A stretch of DNA of 64,000 nt from Brucella thiophenivorans. Its GTDB lineage: Bacteria; Pseudomonadota; Alphaproteobacteria; Rhizobiales; Rhizobiaceae. The stretch is taken from contig NZ_NNRJ01000009.1 in assembly GCF_002252445.1 (NCBI RefSeq), positions 62,001 to 126,000 of the forward strand, written 5' to 3'. The position numbers were made by a program, and so were the translations under genes. A model generated the notes under the pieces. That model worked only from the letters and a program-made list of their open reading frames with translations, did not search any database and was not told the DNA's origin. Shown here piece after piece: positions 25,875 to 35,758 of this stretch (within the stretch, counting starts at the first letter, position 1; the number at the start of each line of letters is the position of its first letter).

Positions 25875-26672
25875 ATGACCGACAAGCCGCAACCGCTCCG
25901 CTCCTCTTTGCTGGATGGCCCTGTGGGTACAAACGGCAAGCGCATTGCGCATGGCTTTTTCACGCGCAAGGGCGGCGTTTCCGATGGCATCTACGCGGGT
26001 CTGAATGTCGGCAGTGGCTCCAATGATGTGCCGGAACTGGTAAGCGAGAACCGCCGCCGTGTTGCAGAAACGCTCGGGGTTGCATCCGATCATCTCATCA
26101 CCGTGCATCAGGTTCATTCGCCAGACGTTGTTTACGTCACCGAACCGCTCTCAACACCGCGTCCAAAAGCCGATGCAATGGTCACCGATGTGCCGGGTAT
26201 TGCCCTCGGTGCCCTGTCGGCTGACTGCGGCCCGGTTCTTTTTGCCGATCATGAAGCAGGTGTTATCGGCTCGGCCCATGCTGGCTGGCGCGGCGCGTTC
26301 ACTGGTGTTCTCGAAAACACAATCGAAGCGATGATTAAACTTGGCGCAAGCCGCGAAAACATCATCGCGGTTCTTGGCCCCACAATCGGCCCTGACAACT
26401 ACGAAGTGGGCCCAGAATTCTATACCGAATTCACGTCAAAAGACGCGTCTTATGCCAGATATTTTCAGCCTTCAGACAAAGAAGCACACAAACTATTTGA
26501 TCTGTGGACCTTCATCACAGATCGTCTGAACGCTGCAGGTGTCAAAGCAGAAGCGCTTCGCCAATGCACCTATGCCGATGAGGACCAGTTCTATTCCTAT
26601 CGGCGCACGACACATCGCAATGAGCCTGATTACGGTCGCCAGATCGCGGCCATCGCTATCATCAAAGATTAG
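25875..26672 (+). CDS. pgeF: peptidoglycan editing factor PgeF (YfiH/multicopper-oxidase-like)
   Basis: 265 residues. The zinc-binding residues of the YfiH family are seen in HQVHSPDV, LSADCGPVLFAD and SAHAGWRGAFTGVL. E. coli YfiH/PgeF removes wrongly inserted L-Ser from muropeptide precursors; homologues have also been described as purine nucleoside phosphorylases or laccases. ATG 25875 is preceded by GAGAAAG. An in-frame ATG at 25821 would add an unlikely 18-residue start. Next gene begins 10 bases later, so an operon with lgt is likely. Confidence 0.93.
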   Translation: MTDKPQPLRSSLLDGPVGTNGKRIAHGFFTRKGGVSDGIYAGLNVGSGSNDVPELVSENRRRVAETLGVASDHLITVHQVHSPDVVYVTEPLSTPRPKADAMVTDVPGIALGALSADCGPVLFADHEAGVIGSAHAGWRGAFTGVLENTIEAMIKLGASRENIIAVLGPTIGPDNYEVGPEFYTEFTSKDASYARYFQPSDKEAHKLFDLWTFITDRLNAAGVKAEALRQCTYADEDQFYSYRRTTHRNEPDYGRQIAAIAIIKD

Positions 26673-26682
26673 GAGAACCCGC

Positions 26683-27834
26683 ATGGCCCTTCACTTCGAG
26701 CCGGAAGAATTCGCTGCGCGCCGTGACCGTCTGATCTTGAAGATGGAAGAAGAAAAGCTGGATGCTCTGCTGCTGTTTGCGCAGGAAAGCATGTACTGGC
26801 TGACCGGCTATGACACATTCGGGTTCTGCTTTTTCCAGTGTCTTGTGGTGAAGGCCGATGGCTCCACCGTTTTGATGACGCGCTCCGCTGATCTCAGACA
26901 AGCGCGGCACACGTCCAATATCGAAAATATTGTCGTCTGGACAGACCGTGATAATGCAAACCCGGCTATTGATCTGCGCAATATTCTGACCGAGCTGGAC
27001 CTTCTGGGCATGCGCATCGGCATCGAATATCAGACACATGGCCTGACCGGTGCCAATGCCCGCAGGCTCGATGAACAATTGCAGAGCTTTGCCAAGCTTT
27101 ACGATGCATCCGGCATGGTCGACCGTCTGCGCCTTCTCAAAAGCCCCGCCGAAATTATCTATACGCAGCGCGCAGCGAAACTGGGCGACGATGCGCTGGA
27201 TGCAGCACTCAAACTCACCAAGGCAGGCGCCAGCGAAGCCGATATTCTGGCAGCGATGATGAGTGCCAATTTTGCAGGCGACGGCGATTATCCCGCCAAT
27301 GAATATATCATCGGCTCTGGACCGGACGCGCTTTTATGCCGTTACAAAGCAGGTCGCCGCACGCTTTTGACCAATGACCAGCTCACGCTCGAATGGTCTG
27401 GCGTTTTCCGCCACTATCATGCGCCCATGATGCGAACGGTCATTATCGGCCAGCCACGGCCCGAACATATGAAACTCTATGATGCAGCACGCGAAGCACT
27501 GGAAGCTGTTGAAACAGCTATGACACCGGCCTCGACCTTTGGCGATGTGTTTGACGCGCATTCACGCACGATGGAAGCCCACGGCCTGACCCGCCATCGT
27601 CTGAACGCCTGTGGCTATTCGGTCGGCGCGCGCTTCACGCCGTCATGGATGGACCCGCAAATGTTTTATTCCGGCAATCCCGAAAGCATTCAGCCCGACA
27701 TGACGCTGTTTGCGCATATGATCATCATGGATTCAGATAACGAAACAGCCATGACGCTGGGCCAGACTTATCTCACCACAAATGGCGCTGCGCGTGCTCT
27801 GTCCCGGTATTCGCTGGACATTATTGTCAAGTGA
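26683..27834 (+). CDS. M24-fold protein lacking metal ligands (creatinase/ectoine-hydrolase-like)
   Basis: 383 residues in two domains: a creatinase N-terminal domain (1-150) and a pita-bread C-terminal domain (155-383). AGGAG lies 9 bases before ATG 26683. In metallo-members (aminopeptidase P), five D/D/H/E/E residues bind two metals. Here the matching positions read E237, P248, Y312, A344-H345 and about L359, so no dinuclear site is possible. Non-metal members of the fold include creatinase and ectoine hydrolase (DoeA), which open a C-N bond; HYHAPMMRT (244-252) recalls the latter. Substrate unknown. Alignment by eye. Confidence 0.85.
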   Translation: MALHFEPEEFAARRDRLILKMEEEKLDALLLFAQESMYWLTGYDTFGFCFFQCLVVKADGSTVLMTRSADLRQARHTSNIENIVVWTDRDNANPAIDLRNILTELDLLGMRIGIEYQTHGLTGANARRLDEQLQSFAKLYDASGMVDRLRLLKSPAEIIYTQRAAKLGDDALDAALKLTKAGASEADILAAMMSANFAGDGDYPANEYIIGSGPDALLCRYKAGRRTLLTNDQLTLEWSGVFRHYHAPMMRTVIIGQPRPEHMKLYDAAREALEAVETAMTPASTFGDVFDAHSRTMEAHGLTRHRLNACGYSVGARFTPSWMDPQMFYSGNPESIQPDMTLFAHMIIMDSDNETAMTLGQTYLTTNGAARALSRYSLDIIVK

Positions 27835-27904
27835 GCCAGGATAGGCGATAAACTCCATTCATTGCGCAGGAGTGGTCTGCGCTTTCAGGAGCATGACGCC
27901 GAAC

Positions 27905-28453
27905 ATGAACAAGGCACATCTTTCGACGATGCTGTTGCTTGCTGGACTGCTTGCCGCCTGCAACAGCACAGAATCTGCATTGAACGTGCAGGGAGCCACC
28001 CCGCAATCTGCACAAACCACAACGCCACCAGCCGCAGCACCTGCTCCAGTGGCAACGCCAGCGCCCACGCGTTCCGCAGCGTTGAAGCCGGGCAAGCTTT
28101 ACATCGCGCCCATCATCGGTGCGCCCGTCAGCGTCGTCACGCCCCTCACCCATCGTATCAATGACGATGCACGCGCCAAAGGTGTAGAACTAGCCAGCAA
28201 CAATGCAGCAGATGCAGCCTATGTTATGAAAGGCTATTTCTCGGTTTTGTCCGAAGATAATGAGACAACGGTTCTCTATGTCTGGGATGTTATGGACGCC
28301 TCCGGCAATCGCCTTCACCGCATACAGGGACACGAAAAAGTACCGGGCGCATCCGCAGACTCATGGAGCATCGTTCCCGCTTCTGCCATGCAGTCAATCG
28401 CCGATAAGACCATGCAGCAATATTCAACCTGGCTTGCGGCAAATCGCGCATGA
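27905..28453 (+). CDS. putative lipoprotein, unknown function
   Basis: 182 residues from ATG 27905; ATG 27893 is a possible alternative with AGGAG nearby. The signal ends in a lipobox (LLLAGLLAAC, Cys 18). A Pro/Ala/Thr-rich linker (ATPQSAQTTTPPAAAPAPVA) precedes a folded domain of ~130 residues (LKPGKLYIAPIIGAPVSVVT ... YVMKGYFSVLSEDNETTVLY) rich in beta strand. I do not recognise the family; homologues probably exist in Rhizobiales. It lies 70 bases after the M24 gene on the same strand. Confidence 0.8.
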   Translation: MNKAHLSTMLLLAGLLAACNSTESALNVQGATPQSAQTTTPPAAAPAPVATPAPTRSAALKPGKLYIAPIIGAPVSVVTPLTHRINDDARAKGVELASNNAADAAYVMKGYFSVLSEDNETTVLYVWDVMDASGNRLHRIQGHEKVPGASADSWSIVPASAMQSIADKTMQQYSTWLAANRA

Positions 28454-28468
28454 AAAAGCGCTGAGAGC

Positions 28469-28490
28469 GCAAAAGACTGAAATCTTTTGC
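28469..28490 (+). terminator. hairpin after the lipoprotein gene
   Basis: GCAAAAGA and TCTTTTGC form a perfect 8-bp stem with a 6-base loop 16 bases after the stop. Confidence 0.6.
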
Positions 28491-28673
28491 TGAATCTCAC
28501 GCCTGCCCCTGTGGGAAAGCGCATTGCGGAGGCTTTTTACTGCAATTGTGACCCGTCAGGCCTTGCATTGACGATGACTCTTTGCAATAGGCCGCTCATT
28601 CGAGAAAACCTTGCAGGCTGCGGCACTTGACCTTTTGGACGAACCCGCAGTTTTAAAGTTTTTAAAGAATGAC

Positions 28674-28710
28674 AAAAGCGAAACCGGACATGTTTCGGAT
28701 TTTCGCTTTT
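28674..28710 (+). promoter_or_regulatory. strong hairpin in the prs leader
   Basis: AAAAGCGAAA (28674-28683) pairs exactly with TTTCGCTTTT (28701-28710), with CCG/CGG pairing further in. It lies 72 bases before the prs start, ends in four T, and could act as an attenuator-like terminator, or as a dyad operator. Confidence 0.55.
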
Positions 28711-28782
28711 ATGAGAGATAACGTCCGTTTCACGGACTTTTTGCGACAGAACGAAACTGCTCCGGCTTCAGAGGCAAAAAGA

Positions 28783-29715
28783 ATGAAACTTTTCGCAGGC
28801 AACTCCAACCGGGTTCTTGCCGAATCCGTTGCTAAATATCTCGACATTCCGCTTGGCAAGGCCACTGTGCGCCGTTTCGCCGATCAGGAAATCTTCGTCG
28901 AGATTCAGGAAAACGTGCGCGGCGAAGACGTATTCGTTTTGCAATCGACCTCCTATCCGGCCAACGACAATCTGATGGAACTGCTCATCATGATTGATGC
29001 GTTCCGCCGCTCGTCCGCTCGTCGTATCACAGCCGTGCTGCCTTATTTCGGCTATGCGCGTCAGGATCGTAAGCCCGGCCCACGCACGCCGATTTCGGCA
29101 AAGCTAGTCGCAAACCTTATCACCGAAGCAGGTGCAAACCGCGTTCTGACGCTTGACCTGCATGCAGGCCAGATTCAAGGCTTCTTCGATATTCCGACCG
29201 ACAATCTTTATGCTGTTCCAGTGATTGCGCGCGACGTGAAGGCCAATTACGCCAATGGCAATTGCATGGTCGTATCACCTGACGTTGGCGGCGTGGTTCG
29301 CGCCCGTTCGCTTGCAAAGCGTATCGATGCGCAGCTCGCAATCGTCGACAAGCGTCGTGAGCGTCCGGGTGAATCGGAAGTCATGAATGTTATTGGTGAC
29401 GTGACCGGCAAAGATTGCCTGCTGTTCGACGATATTGTCGATTCCGGCGGCACACTTTGCAACGCAGCCGAAGCGCTGCTCGCAAAGGGTGCAAAGAGCG
29501 TTACTGCGTATATCACCCACGGCGTGCTATCCGGCGGCGCTGTTGCCCGTATCGCGTCTTCCAAGCTCAAGGAACTGGTCATCACCGATTCCATTCAGCC
29601 AACGACAGCCATCAATGATGCCCCGAATATCCGCGTGCTTCCAATCTCCGATCTGATCGGTGAAGCGATTGCCCGTACGGCTTCTGAAGAATCGGTATCA
29701 AGTTTGTTCGATTAA
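28783..29715 (+). CDS. prs: ribose-phosphate pyrophosphokinase (PRPP synthetase)
   Basis: 310 residues. Makes PRPP from ribose 5-phosphate and ATP for purine, pyrimidine, His, Trp and NAD synthesis. It begins [20 protein letters not shown]; the divalent-metal site follows in [16 protein letters not shown] (about residue 130), and the PRPP-binding loop [20 protein letters not shown] near 215. ATG 28783 follows GAGG. The four-base overlap with the chrA stop is convergent, so no terminator separates them. The hairpin upstream could make it regulated. Confidence 0.97.
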   Translation: MKLFAGNSNRVLAESVAKYLDIPLGKATVRRFADQEIFVEIQENVRGEDVFVLQSTSYPANDNLMELLIMIDAFRRSSARRITAVLPYFGYARQDRKPGPRTPISAKLVANLITEAGANRVLTLDLHAGQIQGFFDIPTDNLYAVPVIARDVKANYANGNCMVVSPDVGGVVRARSLAKRIDAQLAIVDKRRERPGESEVMNVIGDVTGKDCLLFDDIVDSGGTLCNAAEALLAKGAKSVTAYITHGVLSGGAVARIASSKLKELVITDSIQPTTAINDAPNIRVLPISDLIGEAIARTASEESVSSLFD

Positions 29716-31010
29716 TTCTCGATAAGACGAAGGCAAATACCGAGACACGCCGCCAGCAAAAGCACGAGTGGCATGTTGAGCCTGAGCAGCAAAAGCAAAA
29801 ATGCCGCTGCGCCTGCAATCAGGACGGCGGCATTGTCTATTGTGCTCCAAACTGGCAGTGGCAGGCTGAACGGCCCGATCTGATGATCGACCACTTTTCC
29901 AAACAACACATGCAGTGAAAACCACAGGGCTAGATTGGCGATCACGCCAACGACAGCCGCCGTAATGCCACCAAGCATAGCCGAAAGCCATCGCACCTTG
30001 CGCAAGCGCTCGATAAAAGGGGCTCCTGCAAATATCCATAAAAAGCACGGCACAAAGGTAAACCAAAGCGCAATCAATCCGCCAAGGAAGCCACCCCAAA
30101 GCTGTGGCAAGCCGGACAGATTGGCAGCGCCCACAAAACCCACAAAAACCAGCACAAGAATGAGCGGCCCGGGTGTGGTTTCGGCCAGTCCAAGACCGGT
30201 CAACATTTCTCCGGGCTGCATCCAGCCAAAATGTTCGACCGCCTGTTGCGCCGTGTAAGACAGCGCAGCATAGGCACCGCCAAATGTCACCGCTGCAAGC
30301 TTTGAAAAAAATGCGGCCTCTGCCGTGAACACATGGGCTTCACCAAAAATCAGATAGAGAGCCAGAAGTGGCAGCAGCCACAAACTGCCCCAGATCAGCA
30401 GTTGCTGAGAAAACGCGCGCAGAGCATTGGGAGCGGCCTCATGAAAGCCGCCTGATGCCTCACCTGTCTGCAATAAATGGCGCAAACCACCGGCAAGTGC
30501 CGCTAGCACCACTACAAGCGGGAATGGCAGTTTCAATAAAGCGATCGCAACAAAGGCAAAGACTGCCACAGAATAGGAAAAACCGGACGCCAATGTGCGC
30601 TTTGCCATGCGATAGAGTGCCTCGAACACCACCGCAAGCACCGCTGCTTTCAGACCAAAAAACAGCCCTGCAACAATATCGACTTGGCCGAGCGCAACGT
30701 AAAGTGCTGAGAGGATCAGCATCACGCTCGCACCCGGCAACACGAACAGCGAACCCGCCAGCAATCCGCCGCGCCACCCTTTCGCCGCCCAGCCGCAATA
30801 GGTGGCAAGCTGCATCGCTTCGGGTCCGGGCAACAACATGCAGAAATTAAGCGCGTGGATCAGTCGTTCCTGATCCATCCAGCGCTTCTCATCCACGATA
30901 ACACGCTGCAGCATGGCGATCTGTGCTGCAGGTCCACCGAAAGACAGCAACCCGATTTTGCCGAATGTGACAAATAACTCTCTGAAATCCGGTTGTGCCT
31001 GTATCGTCAT
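29712..31010 (-). CDS. chrA: chromate transporter, long-chain ChrA
   Basis: 432 residues with two CHR domains in tandem. The first carries [17 protein letters not shown] and [16 protein letters not shown] near its start; the second has [19 protein letters not shown], followed by [19 protein letters not shown]. Exports chromate out of the cytoplasm. Full-length two-domain LCHR. No chrB or other resistance gene lies nearby, so it is a stand-alone gene. ATG 31010 follows GAGAGAC. It ends convergently on prs with a four-base overlap. Confidence 0.93.
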   Translation of the reverse strand: MTIQAQPDFRELFVTFGKIGLLSFGGPAAQIAMLQRVIVDEKRWMDQERLIHALNFCMLLPGPEAMQLATYCGWAAKGWRGGLLAGSLFVLPGASVMLILSALYVALGQVDIVAGLFFGLKAAVLAVVFEALYRMAKRTLASGFSYSVAVFAFVAIALLKLPFPLVVVLAALAGGLRHLLQTGEASGGFHEAAPNALRAFSQQLLIWGSLWLLPLLALYLIFGEAHVFTAEAAFFSKLAAVTFGGAYAALSYTAQQAVEHFGWMQPGEMLTGLGLAETTPGPLILVLVFVGFVGAANLSGLPQLWGGFLGGLIALWFTFVPCFLWIFAGAPFIERLRKVRWLSAMLGGITAAVVGVIANLALWFSLHVLFGKVVDHQIGPFSLPLPVWSTIDNAAVLIAGAAAFLLLLLRLNMPLVLLLAACLGICLRLIEN

Positions 31011-31084
31011 GTTGTCTCTCTGTATGCTCCCCAAGCAGTTGCCGAGGATCATTACAGGTTCATGACAGTTTGCACAGAAACGTG

Positions 31085-32629
31085 TTATTCCGCAGCCGTT
31101 GCTTCGTCAGCCTGATCATCCGGCGCATTCGGATCGCCGGGAGCCGTCTCACAGCCAAGGTCTGGGAAATTGACGATGCGCAGACCTTTGAAGTCATTGC
31201 GCAGGACAAGAAGACCGCGCTCCTCGAAATAGGTCAGAAGACGCCGCGCACGGCTTAAGGAATGCGTACCATAGGCACGCGCCAAAGACGCATCCGATGG
31301 ACACGGCGCGCCGGTGACGGCCGCCTGTGCCACGATCAGGAACACGCCCTGCACATCATCGGTCAGGCTTTCCGACAGTATAAGCGCCTGCTGCCACGTT
31401 TCGCCCGTTGCGACATCGCTTTCAATACTGGCCTGCGCAACCGCTAGCCGTCTGCGAAACGCTGGAAGTGCGAGTGGCTCGCCGGGAACACGATGAATGC
31501 GGCAACGCACCAGAAAATCCTGATAAAGCACGGCCACCGAACGGAATGAGGCTTCGGGGTCGTCAACGATCTCGCGCATGACCTTTTCAAGCAATTCCTC
31601 GCGCTCTGCTTCCAGAATACCCGGAAACAATGGCGCTTCAACGGGTTCGGCTTCGGGCTTTGGTTTGGCAACCTGTGCCAGAATTTCTGCCGTTGATGGC
31701 GCCGGCGGTGGCGGTGGCGTGCGACGAACAACGGTGCGGATTTCCTGCGGCGCAGGCGTGAAAATCAGATCGCGTGCATCTTCCGGCGCATCAGGCAGTG
31801 GCATCAGCTTGGGCGATGATGAGCGCGCCGATGTTTCAACCTTGCCGATTTTTATCGGCAATGGACGCCGCGACAAGGCCGGTCCAAGCGCTACGAAATG
31901 CCCACGCTGCAAATCGCGGAACATTTCGGCCTGCTTGCGTTCCATGCCAAGAAGATCGGCAGCACGCGCCATATCAATATCGAGAAATGTTCGGCCCATC
32001 AGAAAGTTGGAAGCTTCCGCAGCCACATTCTTTGCAAGCTTTGCGAGACGCTGTGTTGCAATCACTCCGGCAAGGCCGCGTTTACGGCCACGGCACATGA
32101 GGTTCGTCATGGCACCAAGCGATAACTTGCGCGCTTCATCGGACACTTCACCGGCTGCGGCAGGCGCAAAAAGCTGCGCCTCATCCACCACTACAAGCAT
32201 CGGATACCAATAGTCGCGCTCGGCATCGAACAAGCCACCCAGAAACGCCGCCGCTGCCCGCATCTGCTGTTCAACGTCGAGGCCTTCAAGATTAAGCACA
32301 ACCGAAACCCGATGCTGACGAATGCGCCCGGCAATGCGGGTCAGTTCGGCCTCGGTACGCGCCGCATCCACGACAACATGACCGTGAATATCAGAAAGCG
32401 TCACGAAATCGCCTTCCGGGTCAATGATGCATTGCTGCACCCATTGCGCGCTCTGCTCAAGCAAGCGGCGCAGAAGATGCGATTTACCCGAACCGGAATT
32501 GCCCTGCACCAGAAGGCGCGTCGCGAGAAGCTCTTCAAGATCAAGCATGGCCTGTTTGCCACTGCCAAGTGCTGCTGCCGAGGCAGAACCACTTCCAGCA
32601 ACAGAACCCATGTCGATACCGACCTGCAT
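31085..32629 (-). CDS. HerA/FtsK-like ATP-binding protein
   Basis: 514 residues. Walker A GNSGSGKS at 43-50 and Walker B MLVVVDEAQ near 144-152, then a sensor region RGRKRGLAGVIATQRLAKLA; a HerA-class ATPase core to about residue 260. A Pro-rich spacer (TPPPPPAPSTAE) follows, then a C-terminal region (330-500) that may fold as winged helices (RAYGTHSLSRARRLLTYFEE). HerA-type ATPases drive DNA end processing with NurA, or transport of DNA or protein. No NurA or phage genes lie nearby. A cytoplasmic, DNA-handling role is inferred only. Confidence 0.8.
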   Translation of the reverse strand: MQVGIDMGSVAGSGSASAAALGSGKQAMLDLEELLATRLLVQGNSGSGKSHLLRRLLEQSAQWVQQCIIDPEGDFVTLSDIHGHVVVDAARTEAELTRIAGRIRQHRVSVVLNLEGLDVEQQMRAAAAFLGGLFDAERDYWYPMLVVVDEAQLFAPAAAGEVSDEARKLSLGAMTNLMCRGRKRGLAGVIATQRLAKLAKNVAAEASNFLMGRTFLDIDMARAADLLGMERKQAEMFRDLQRGHFVALGPALSRRPLPIKIGKVETSARSSSPKLMPLPDAPEDARDLIFTPAPQEIRTVVRRTPPPPPAPSTAEILAQVAKPKPEAEPVEAPLFPGILEAEREELLEKVMREIVDDPEASFRSVAVLYQDFLVRCRIHRVPGEPLALPAFRRRLAVAQASIESDVATGETWQQALILSESLTDDVQGVFLIVAQAAVTGAPCPSDASLARAYGTHSLSRARRLLTYFEERGLLVLRNDFKGLRIVNFPDLGCETAPGDPNAPDDQADEATAAE

Positions 32630-32639
32630 CTCATTTCCT

Positions 32640-32902
32640 TTGTTTCATAAATGCCGTGACGACTCGCGAGACAACCGCAGCCGATCCGTCATGCGCTTAA
32701 CATTTTTGACGCGGCCAATGCCACCCGTTAAAGGAAAAGCCCACAGGAGGCGTGTTTCCAACCAAAAAACTTGCACATACAATGCCTATGGGCTATAGGC
32801 CTGCGCATCCGCGTAGACACCCTTGGAGGCAACGCGGAATGGAGCGGTCCGGTCTTACACAATGTGAAAGACGTTACGGACTGTTTCATGTTGTTCGTTG
32901 GA
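32640..32902. other. intergenic region upstream of rplY, no gene seen
   Basis: About 350 bases divide the HerA-like gene (leftward) from rplY (rightward). It contains both promoters and, on its right, a family 1 repeat. GCCTATGGGCTATAGGC at 32783 is a short palindrome. I see no convincing small gene. Confidence 0.5.
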
Positions 32903-32947
32903 GCATGATCCCGAAAAGTGAAAACCATTTTTCGGATAATATCATGC
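32903..32947. repeat. family 1 repeat, copy 3
   Basis: GCATGAT (32903-32909) and ATCATGC (32941-32947) are 7-bp arms enclosing CCGAAAAGTGAAAACCATTT. It ends 49 bases before rplY, within the leader or promoter. Confidence 0.85.
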
Positions 32948-32995
32948 ATGGATAAAACTGCGAGCGACACTCCAGTAACTTTGAAAGGTAATGCC

Positions 32996-33616
32996 ATGAG
33001 CGATACTTACGTGCTCAAGGCCGATCTGCGCAGCCGGGTTGGTAAGGGGTCCTCCCGCGAACTTCGCCGCAACGGCCTAATTCCTGCAGTCATCTATGGT
33101 GACAAGCAGGAGCCCCTCGCAATCGCCGTTTCTTATAAAGAAGTTTATTACAAGATCTACGGCGGTGGTTTCAAAACCACGATCGCTACGATCGAAGTAG
33201 ACGGCAAGAAGATTCAGGTCCTTCCTAAGGACTACCAGCTGGATCCAGTTCGTGACTTCCCACAGCATGTCGACTTCCTGCGCGTTTCCGCAAAGTCGGT
33301 TGTAACCGTCAATGTTCCAGTTCACTTCAAGAACGAAGACGCAGCACCTGGCATCAAGAAGGGCGGCGTTCTCAACATCGTTCGTCACGAAGTCGAACTG
33401 ATCGTTCCAGCGAATGCAATTCCAGAAGCTCTCGAATTTGACCTCACGGGTCTTGAAGTAGGCGATTCCGTGCACATTTCGGCTATCAAGCTGCCGAAAA
33501 ATGCAACCACCGTCATTCAGGATCGTGACTTCACAATCGCCACTATTGCTGCACCAGCCGCTCTCAAGTCGGAAGAAAATGCAGAAGGCGAAGAAGAAGC
33601 CAAGGACGGCGAATAA
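32996..33616 (+). CDS. rplY: 50S ribosomal protein L25, CTC form
   Basis: 206 residues. The N-terminal L25 domain binds 5S rRNA ([40 protein letters not shown]); the longer CTC-type C-terminal beta domain ([20 protein letters not shown] ...) runs to ~190, with an acidic tail. ATG 32996 follows AAGG. It stands before pth and ychF in the common order rplY-pth-ychF, which links ribosome, peptidyl-tRNA recycling and a ribosome-bound GTPase. Confidence 0.96.
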   Translation: MSDTYVLKADLRSRVGKGSSRELRRNGLIPAVIYGDKQEPLAIAVSYKEVYYKIYGGGFKTTIATIEVDGKKIQVLPKDYQLDPVRDFPQHVDFLRVSAKSVVTVNVPVHFKNEDAAPGIKKGGVLNIVRHEVELIVPANAIPEALEFDLTGLEVGDSVHISAIKLPKNATTVIQDRDFTIATIAAPAALKSEENAEGEEEAKDGE

Positions 33617-33646
33617 TCGCTTTCCGCATAAGAGGGTCAGAAAACC

Positions 33647-34399
33647 ATGCTGCTCATCGCAGGACTTGGCAATCCGGGCCCTCAATATGCGCATAACCGA
33701 CACAATATCGGTTTTATGGCGGTGGATGAAATATTCCGCCGCCATAGATTTTCAAACTGGCAGAAGAAGTTCAAAGCAGAAATCGCCGATGGCGTGATCG
33801 ACGGCGAAAAAGTGCTTCTCATCAAGCCAATGACTTTCATGAACCTTTCCGGCCAGTCGATTGGCGAAGCCATGCGCTTCTACAAGCTCATGCCTGCCGA
33901 CCTCGTTGTCATTTATGACGAACTTGATCTTGCGCCTGCGAAGCTGCGCATCAAGACTGGCGGCAGCTCCGGCGGTCATAATGGCATCAAATCCATCGAC
34001 GCCCATGTTCAGGCTTTCCCCGGCGGCAAAGACTATCGTCGTATGCGGCTTGGCATTGGTCATCCCGGCGCTAAAGAACTGGTGCACAATCATGTTCTGG
34101 GCGACTTCGCCAAGGTCGATAACGAATGGCTCGACACGCTGTTTGGCGCTATCGCCGATAATGTGGGTCTTCTTGCGAAAAAGGAAGACAACAGCTTCAT
34201 GAACCGCGTAGCGATTGCCATGGGCGATGGAAGCCAGCGCCCAAGCGGTTTTAAAGCGGACCCAGAACAGGCTGTAAAAGCACCAGCCAAAGCACAGAGC
34301 CATATCCGGCAGGCGCGACAAACCGCAGCTAAACCGAACATTCCGGCGACTGGTCCTATGGCTGAAATGCTTAAAAAGCTGCTTGGCAAGAAGGATTAG
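33647..34399 (+). CDS. pth: peptidyl-tRNA hydrolase
   Basis: 250 residues; the core hydrolase fills ~1-190 and ends with a ~50-residue Lys/Ala/Gln-rich tail ([20 protein letters not shown]) common in Rhizobiales. Hydrolyses peptidyl-tRNA released from stalled ribosomes. Conserved: [18 protein letters not shown] with the catalytic His, then [14 protein letters not shown] and GGHNGIKSI. 30 bases behind rplY with the ribosome site GAGGGTC. The order with rplY and ychF is conserved. Confidence 0.97.
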   Translation: MLLIAGLGNPGPQYAHNRHNIGFMAVDEIFRRHRFSNWQKKFKAEIADGVIDGEKVLLIKPMTFMNLSGQSIGEAMRFYKLMPADLVVIYDELDLAPAKLRIKTGGSSGGHNGIKSIDAHVQAFPGGKDYRRMRLGIGHPGAKELVHNHVLGDFAKVDNEWLDTLFGAIADNVGLLAKKEDNSFMNRVAIAMGDGSQRPSGFKADPEQAVKAPAKAQSHIRQARQTAAKPNIPATGPMAEMLKKLLGKKD

Positions 34400-34515
34400 T
34401 CCGCGACAACTGCGCGGCGCTCTTGACGCCTTCCACTCCCATGCCGCATAGCGGCATTCAATATATCCATCTCGCATAGCGACAGTAATTCTATTCTAGT
34501 CTGACAGGTAAGATC

Positions 34516-35619
34516 ATGGGTTTCAAATGCGGCATCGTCGGCCTGCCTAATGTTGGCAAGTCCACGCTATTCAACGCGCTGACCAAGACTGCGGCGGCAC
34601 AGGCTGCAAATTATCCGTTCTGCACCATTGAGCCGAACACAGGCGAAGTGGCGGTCCCGGATCCACGTCAGAGTGGCATTGCAAAGATCGCTGGCTCCAA
34701 GGAAATCATCCCGACCCGCATCAACTTCGTTGATATTGCCGGTCTGGTACGCGGCGCATCCAAGGGCGAAGGTCTAGGCAACCAGTTCCTTGCCAATATC
34801 CGCGAAGTCGATGCCATCGTGCATGTGCTGCGCTGCTTTGAAGATGACGACATTACCCATGTCGAAGGCCGTATCGATCCGGTGTCAGATGCTGAAACCG
34901 TTGAAACGGAACTGATGCTCTCGGACCTCGAAAGTATAGAGCGACGCATCGTGCAGATTCGCAAACGTGCGAGCAGCAAAGACAAAGAAGCAACCACGAT
35001 CCTGCCTGTCATGGAACAAGCGCTGGAATTGCTACAGAATGGCCAGCCGGTTCGCCTGATGCTCAAAGACATCGCACCCGATGATCTACTGATCCTCAAG
35101 GGCCTTAACCTGCTTACCTCCAAGCCAGTTCTTTACGTCTGTAACGTGGCTGAAACCGATGCATCGGCAGGCAACGAACATAGTGCTGCCGTGGCCAAGA
35201 TGGCTGAGGAACAGGGTGCGCAGAGCGTCATCATTTCCGCAGCGATTGAAGCAGAAGTCGCGCAGCTAGCAGACGAAGAAGCCAAAGAATATCTCGATGC
35301 CATGGGCCTCGAAGAACCCGGCCTCGACCGTTTGATCCGCGCAGGTTACAAGCTGCTTGACCTGATCACCTATTTCACCGCTGGACCGAAGGAAACACGC
35401 GCCTGGACAATCCGTCGCGGGACTAAGGCTCCGGGCGCTGCTGGCGTGATCCACACGGATTTCGAGCGCGGCTTTATTCGTGCACAGACCATCGCCTATG
35501 ATGACTACATCAAGTTCAATGGTGAAGTCGGTGCCAAGGAAGCAGGCAAAGCGCGGGACGAAGGCAAGGAATACATTGTCCATGACGGCGATGTGATGCT
35601 GTTCCGCTTCAATACCTGA
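34516..35619 (+). CDS. ychF: ribosome-binding ATPase/GTPase YchF
   Basis: 367 residues, an Obg-family P-loop protein that prefers ATP. G1 GLPNVGKS (residues 8-15), the switch region [20 protein letters not shown], a coiled coil near 130-200, and a C-terminal TGS domain ([20 protein letters not shown]...). It binds 70S ribosomes and is linked to oxidative stress. Starts 116 bases behind pth; the space has no gene. Confidence 0.97.
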   Translation: MGFKCGIVGLPNVGKSTLFNALTKTAAAQAANYPFCTIEPNTGEVAVPDPRQSGIAKIAGSKEIIPTRINFVDIAGLVRGASKGEGLGNQFLANIREVDAIVHVLRCFEDDDITHVEGRIDPVSDAETVETELMLSDLESIERRIVQIRKRASSKDKEATTILPVMEQALELLQNGQPVRLMLKDIAPDDLLILKGLNLLTSKPVLYVCNVAETDASAGNEHSAAVAKMAEEQGAQSVIISAAIEAEVAQLADEEAKEYLDAMGLEEPGLDRLIRAGYKLLDLITYFTAGPKETRAWTIRRGTKAPGAAGVIHTDFERGFIRAQTIAYDDYIKFNGEVGAKEAGKARDEGKEYIVHDGDVMLFRFNT

Positions 35620-35627
35620 TACGGTCA

Positions 35628-35655
35628 GGCCACCGTGAAAACGGTGGCCTTTTTT
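35628..35655 (+). terminator. ychF terminator
   Basis: GGCCACCGT and ACGGTGGCC form a 9-bp perfect stem around GAAA, followed by TTTTTT. Confidence 0.95.
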
Positions 35656-35659
35656 CTAT

Positions 35660-35706
35660 GCATGTCTCCCAAAAGTGGGAACCGGTTTTGGGCAATAAAG
35701 ACATGC
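35660..35706. repeat. family 1 repeat, copy 4
   Basis: GCATGT and ACATGC arms enclose AAAAGTGGGAACCGGTTTTG; same layout as copy 1. It follows the ychF terminator. Confidence 0.88.
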
Positions 35707-35758
35707 GCGGGCAAAGAAACAGAGTAGCGAATGCCGCTCTGTTAGGGAGGAGACCCGA

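Noticed and set aside
31578-32213. 211-residue plus-strand frame opposite the HerA-like gene
   Set aside because: Ser/Arg-rich antisense shadow with no family features.
33077-33745. 222-residue minus-strand frame opposite rplY
   Set aside because: Overlaps conserved rplY and the start of pth; no start signals.
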